A DNA stretch of 64,000 bases, from positions 8,896,114 through 8,960,113 of the forward strand of contig NC_053120.1 in the NCBI RefSeq assembly GCF_010015445.1. The letters run 5' to 3'. Below the pieces are notes generated by a model. The model was not told the DNA's origin. It saw only the letters and a list, made by a program, of their open reading frames with translations, and made no database searches. The first letter of the stretch is position 1; each line of letters begins with the position of its first letter. The position numbers were made by a program, and so were the translations under genes. The stretch comes from Perca fluviatilis. Taxonomy: Eukaryota; Chordata; Actinopteri; Perciformes; Percidae. Shown here one piece after another: positions 60,258 to 64,000 of this stretch.

Positions 60258-60280
60258 ACCCCCCTCCCCCCCCCCCCACC
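60258..60280. repeat. poly-C tract
   Basis: C-run with one T and a terminal A. Confidence 0.95.
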
Positions 60281-60974
60281 AAGCAACAACATGTTTGCCG
60301 CCAATGACGCATGTGCAGCCTTATCCAAGAAGTTACACTTTCAAGATCACAGATCCAATGAATCACCAGCAAGTGGAGTTCGCAGAGTATCGGTGGTGAC
60401 CATCTGGCAGTGATGAGCGAGTGCCCCCTTTCCCCTCCTCAGCCTGTCGACTGGGACCAGTGGAGGCAGGAATCAGTCAGATGAAACTGATGCGGACATC
60501 AGGTGGAGGATCCACTTACAGCTCGTCTCGCCTGAGCTCCCTTTGACTGCTGGTGCACTCCGATACGCTGTCCTGCCTCTGTAAGACAGTTCTATTTCTC
60601 CAACCTCCTAAAGTTGTTCAGCAGTGACTAAACACTCCCATATGACCTTATCAATTGTTTTATTATTTCAGCCATGGATGGCGTGGTGGTAGAACAGGTG
60701 GCAGAAACACATCTTCAGCTTGGAGATTCAGTGAGAAATCACGCCCGCCCCATGGGGGTTTGGTGCGCGGTGATTATGCAAAACCTTTAGACATCTCTGA
60801 CTCAAAAGAAAGTGAACAAAGAAGGCTTTGATCATGCTGCTGAGGTTACCTTGATGTCAAGGTGATTCTTTGTATCCATATTCTTCTTTTGTTCTTTATC
60901 ATTCAAGGCTTGTCAGCACCACTTTTACTGAATGAGTTATCACAGTGTGCTGAGATGACAAAAACATACAGTAG
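60281..60974. other. unique non-coding sequence
   Basis: No feature recognised. Confidence 0.5.
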
Positions 60975-61070
60975 TAGGGGTGTCGTGAGATTTATTTTAA
61001 ATCGAAAATCGATCGAAATGAGCTTTCGATTTCGACTATCGAAATGAAGAGCAAGATCGGCGATTCCCCC
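60975..61070 (+). mobile_element. transposon end fragment (TAGGGGTGTCG)
   Basis: Starts TAGGGGTGTCGTGAG and runs into repeated ATCGAAA/TTTCGAT palindromic words, the typical layout of a hAT terminus with subterminal motifs. The opposite end was not found. Confidence 0.55.
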
Positions 61071-61620
61071 AGTATTGTTTTCTCTCTCCACTACTTGCTC
61101 ACGTCTGAAGAAAATAAGACAAGATAGATGGCCAATCACAGCACAATAATACCAGCTAATCACAGCGCATAAAGGTGGCACACAAGCGGGTGGGGAAAAA
61201 AATAACGCCTGAGCAACGAGAAAAATGTAAACACACTACAGAGTATAAGAGAATATTATCAGCTGGTATATCAAACTTTTGCCAAATCATGTCGGAAGTA
61301 AACATATAAGCGTTGCAGTCTATTTTTCTTCTAACTATAATGTCCATTTCGTTTAACACTGCCGTTATAGCACCTTCAACAGAAAGTTTCACACCAGCTG
61401 CAGCCATCTTGGTTGTTTTCAAAAATGCTTTAACAGCGCTCCTCTTTAAGGTCTTTGCCTCAAACACGCCCCATATTAGATAAACGGTTGTGATTGGCCC
61501 GGCATGTCTCACACTGGAAACACACCGCCCACGTAAGTGTTGCGTAGCGTAAATAAGTGCCTGATCGTGTGCCTGGCCTTTCACACTGGACGCGTTCTTC
61601 TACACGCTGGTCACAAAGCG
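61071..61620. other. non-coding, probably further eroded transposon sequence
   Basis: CG-richer stretch with two direct TIR-like words: GGCATGTCTCACACTGG (61500) and GGCCTTTCACACTGG (61575). The 142-codon minus frame at 61156-61584 has no recognised domain. Confidence 0.4.
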
Positions 61621-61621
61621 A

Positions 61622-61690
61622 TCCTTCTCTCTCTCTCTCTCTGTGCGTGTGTGTCACTCTCTCTGTCCGTCCGTCGGTCTCTCTCTCCTG
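61622..61690. repeat. CT-rich simple repeat
   Basis: CT dinucleotides with GT and GTCC interruptions. Confidence 0.93.
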
Positions 61691-61753
61691 ATTGCGTGTC
61701 TCGCTGTGAGAAGTCAAGACAGCCAAAATCACCGTAAACCTGGCAGTTTTATT

Positions 61754-62150
61754 TAGATTCAGATTCAGATTCACTTTATTAGCCATTTGCAGTGTAACCC
61801 ACATTGGAAAAAATGTGCAAGTAGCTCAAAGTGCAAGGTCAATACATAAGAGGACACAACATAAAAACAGACAAATAAAGCCACATAAAACCTCAATATT
61901 AAAATGCTGTTCAATAAAAATCCATAGATACATTTAAAGTGCCTAGTTTAAGGTGCTTTGTTTAAAGTAATCACAGCTTGTGGAAAGAAACTGTTTAAAT
62001 GGTGATCAGTAGAACATTTGCCAGAACGATACCTTCTCCCTGAGGGAAGCATCTCAAAGAAAGCCCCTGCTGGATGGCCTCAGGCATCATTAGCCAGTTG
62101 CAAAGCTCAATTCTAGAGTCTAGCTTTATATCTGAACTCCAGGAGCGGTA
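61754..62150 (-). repeat. LINE 3'-end fragment with (GAATCT)n tail
   Basis: On the minus strand it ends in AAAGTGAATCTGAATCTGAA-type tandem tail. The upstream GGAAAGAAACTGTTTAAATG (plus strand) and CTTCTCCCTGAGGGAAGCAT are blocks I recognise from fish L2/CR1-like LINE ends. No reverse transcriptase present. Confidence 0.62.
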
Positions 62151-62802
62151 AAATGCAGCTAAATGCGTTTATTTTGGTAAAATATCTGTCACTGTGGTAT
62201 CACTGTAGTCTTCCTGTATGTGATTACCTGCCTGGCTTGACACATAAGCTCGCGTATCGTGTAAAAAATAGAGGAGACACCGAAACTATCGCTGCAGCGT
62301 GGGGGCATGCGCGGACGCTACACTACCTGGTGTGGCCGGACAGATTGGATAACATGTTCGCCGAAATAAAAATAGCTGCGCTACGCTGCTACATTTACGC
62401 CTGCGGTGTGTTCCCTGTGTCAGGCCGCTGGAAATCTGTCCAAAACGGAGAGGGACCAGGCGTATCTGCCAGAGCAAATAAAATATGAGCTTGCAGATTG
62501 GTGTTGTTTCCAGGCAACTACATTTTACTAGTAAGTCACATATTTAAAGTAGTTATCTTGAAGACTTTCAGATTTGACAAAATATATGATGAGGCAGGGA
62601 TGTTGCAATATCACGATCTTTATTTCATGAAGGAGACCTGAGTTAGTTCTGCAATTGACTTGGTTCCCAGAGTGCACACAATACATGATATTTTAAACAG
62701 TGCAGATCGGTTAATCACACAATCTTTACCAACACTTCCTCCCGAAGTTTCCCCTCCCAATAGTAGTGATGACATTCCTTCTTTTATGTTCACATTTGAC
62801 CG
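62151..62802. other. non-coding sequence
   Basis: The 111-codon frame at 62153-62488 is in a CG-richer block, with no recognised domain; possibly eroded transposon. Confidence 0.4.
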
Positions 62803-62890
62803 GTCAAGTCATGTCAAGTTCATTTGTAAAGCCCAATAACACAAATAGAGTAACAATGGGCTTCACAGGCAAAGAAAATATATGCAAAGG
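62803..62890. repeat. retroelement end fragment
   Basis: CATGTCAAGTTCATTTGTAA followed by AGCCCAATAACACAAAT is a known fish retroelement end. Confidence 0.5.
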
Positions 62891-63937
62891 AAAATGGAAG
62901 AAATTTCCACATAGGAAATTACCCCACATGTTCAGGTAAGCAAAAGAAGCCATAGTGTGATTACAAAATATTGAAAGTTGAATTCATAAATAAAGTCTAA
63001 CAATACGTTTATCATTAGTACAAACAAAATGTATGAAAGTATTCCAGATACTGTAAGTGCAATTTCAATTATTAACAGCCAAACAATTCAAAACCCAGCA
63101 TATTGCACACACAACCACACATTTGTTAGATGAAATACATAAATGCACATGCAAAGACACACGGTTTTCTTGTGCAAACTACAATATTTCAACTTTTATG
63201 CACATCTACGACCTTCTGACACACACTTACACACACCTCGCTAAACATGCATTCCCACCCAAATGCATGTATGCACACACAGCCATCTACACACAAGAAA
63301 GACTGCAAGACCAGTACAACTTGCTGCAAATGCAAATGTTAACTGACATTCATGTGCAGTATGACTAGATCACCATCAATCTGTGAAGTAGTGCACCTCC
63401 AGGAGAAAACAGGCAAGCAAACATGAGGCTTTTTGTATGTTTCCCACATTTTAATACAAAACCAACATCTCACAGGAAACATTGCACGTGACCACTTTGC
63501 TTTAATTTATAATACACAGGTCAATTTTGAAATTTATAATTAAAGTCAAAAAGATAAACTAAATATCTGGGAACTGCATACTTGATAAAAAGAGATTATC
63601 AAAATACACCTAATATGATCATGGCAGATATATAGTATTTATGTCAGTTTTGTCATGAATAATATAAATGCACTTAATGAGTTGCGTATGGACATGCTGA
63701 GCAATCAGATTCCACTGCAGCATGATTTAGATTTTAATGTAATTACACTGCAATAGAATCTCAGGGTTATTCCTATTAGCTGTGTCTGTGTCTCTTATAC
63801 ATCCACATTACTGAACACTATGAATCGCCAATCTGACTAATAATTCATTAATCGAAACAGAAATTTGAATTTAGATATATATTTCAACCGATGAGAGGTG
63901 GTATTATTATTCATCCCGAATGGTTTCATGTATCTTT
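62891..63937. other. unique non-coding sequence
   Basis: Loose CA-rich stretch at 63100-63295; no gene. Confidence 0.5.
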
Positions 63938-64000
63938 TTTTTTTTTTTTTATTTCTTTATTTATAAGGGACAGTGCACATTAATGAACATGAGTACAATG
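63938..64000. repeat. dispersed repeat, cut by the window edge
   Basis: T-tract followed by TTTATTTATAAGGGACAGTG and CACATTAATGAACAT, a repeat end common in teleosts. It continues beyond the window. Confidence 0.55.

Noticed and set aside
61156..61584. 142-codon minus frame
   Set aside because: No domain recognised and it overlaps probable transposon sequence.
1..64000. CRISPR array, bacterial operon, phage or riboswitch
   Set aside because: No spaced direct repeats of that type and no bacterial gene organisation. The sequence is vertebrate in character.

Overview
This window looks like non-coding DNA from a spiny-rayed (percomorph) teleost fish. The evidence is the type of repeats: long CA/GT microsatellites, abundant short DNA transposons with TTAA or 8-bp target duplications, tRNA-derived SINEs, Tc1-like and PIF/Harbinger remnants, and fragments of LINE reverse transcriptase and LINE 3' ends. 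The organism is inferred from repeat style only. I found no intact protein-coding gene, no rRNA and no genuine tRNA gene. The longest open frames (182, 147, 142 and 139 codons) have no recognisable domain or lie inside or across transposons. The window is best read as a gene desert, a large intergenic region or the inside of a very long intron.

Layout. 1-10 kb: mostly unique AT-rich DNA with a GT microsatellite, a telomere-like block, two small MITEs and two dispersed-repeat ends. 9.7-10.6 kb: a SINE split by a TTAA element. 12.9-13.4 kb: a 453-bp MITE with 8-9-bp target duplication. 13.4-19.5 kb: mostly unique sequence. 19.5-20.8 kb: a TTAA-type MITE carrying two further insertions. 23.5-24.7 kb: a hAT-like MITE with another TTAA element inside. 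26.0-26.8 kb: a Harbinger-type MITE. 28.5-29.5 kb: a second hAT-like MITE sharing an internal module with the one at 23.5 kb. 31.7-32.5 kb: a SINE and a TTAA MITE. 34.8-35.3 kb: a broken LINE reverse transcriptase. 36.9-44 kb: complex, repeat-poor sequence that could hold conserved regulatory elements, interrupted by a GT/CA microsatellite pair. 44.4 kb: a SINE. 46.3-48.75 kb: a decayed Tc1-like transposon hit by three later insertions. 51.5-52.8 kb: a run of MITE, SINE and MITE. 55.6-56.1 kb: a Harbinger element retaining a piece of transposase. 57.2-59.0 kb: a 1.8-kb TTAA element with internal tandem repeats. 61-64 kb: hAT and LINE end fragments.

There is no gene system acting together here. 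The biological interest is the insertion history, readable from target-site duplications and interrupted elements, and the blocks of complex unique DNA that may be enhancers. No previously undescribed functional system could be supported.
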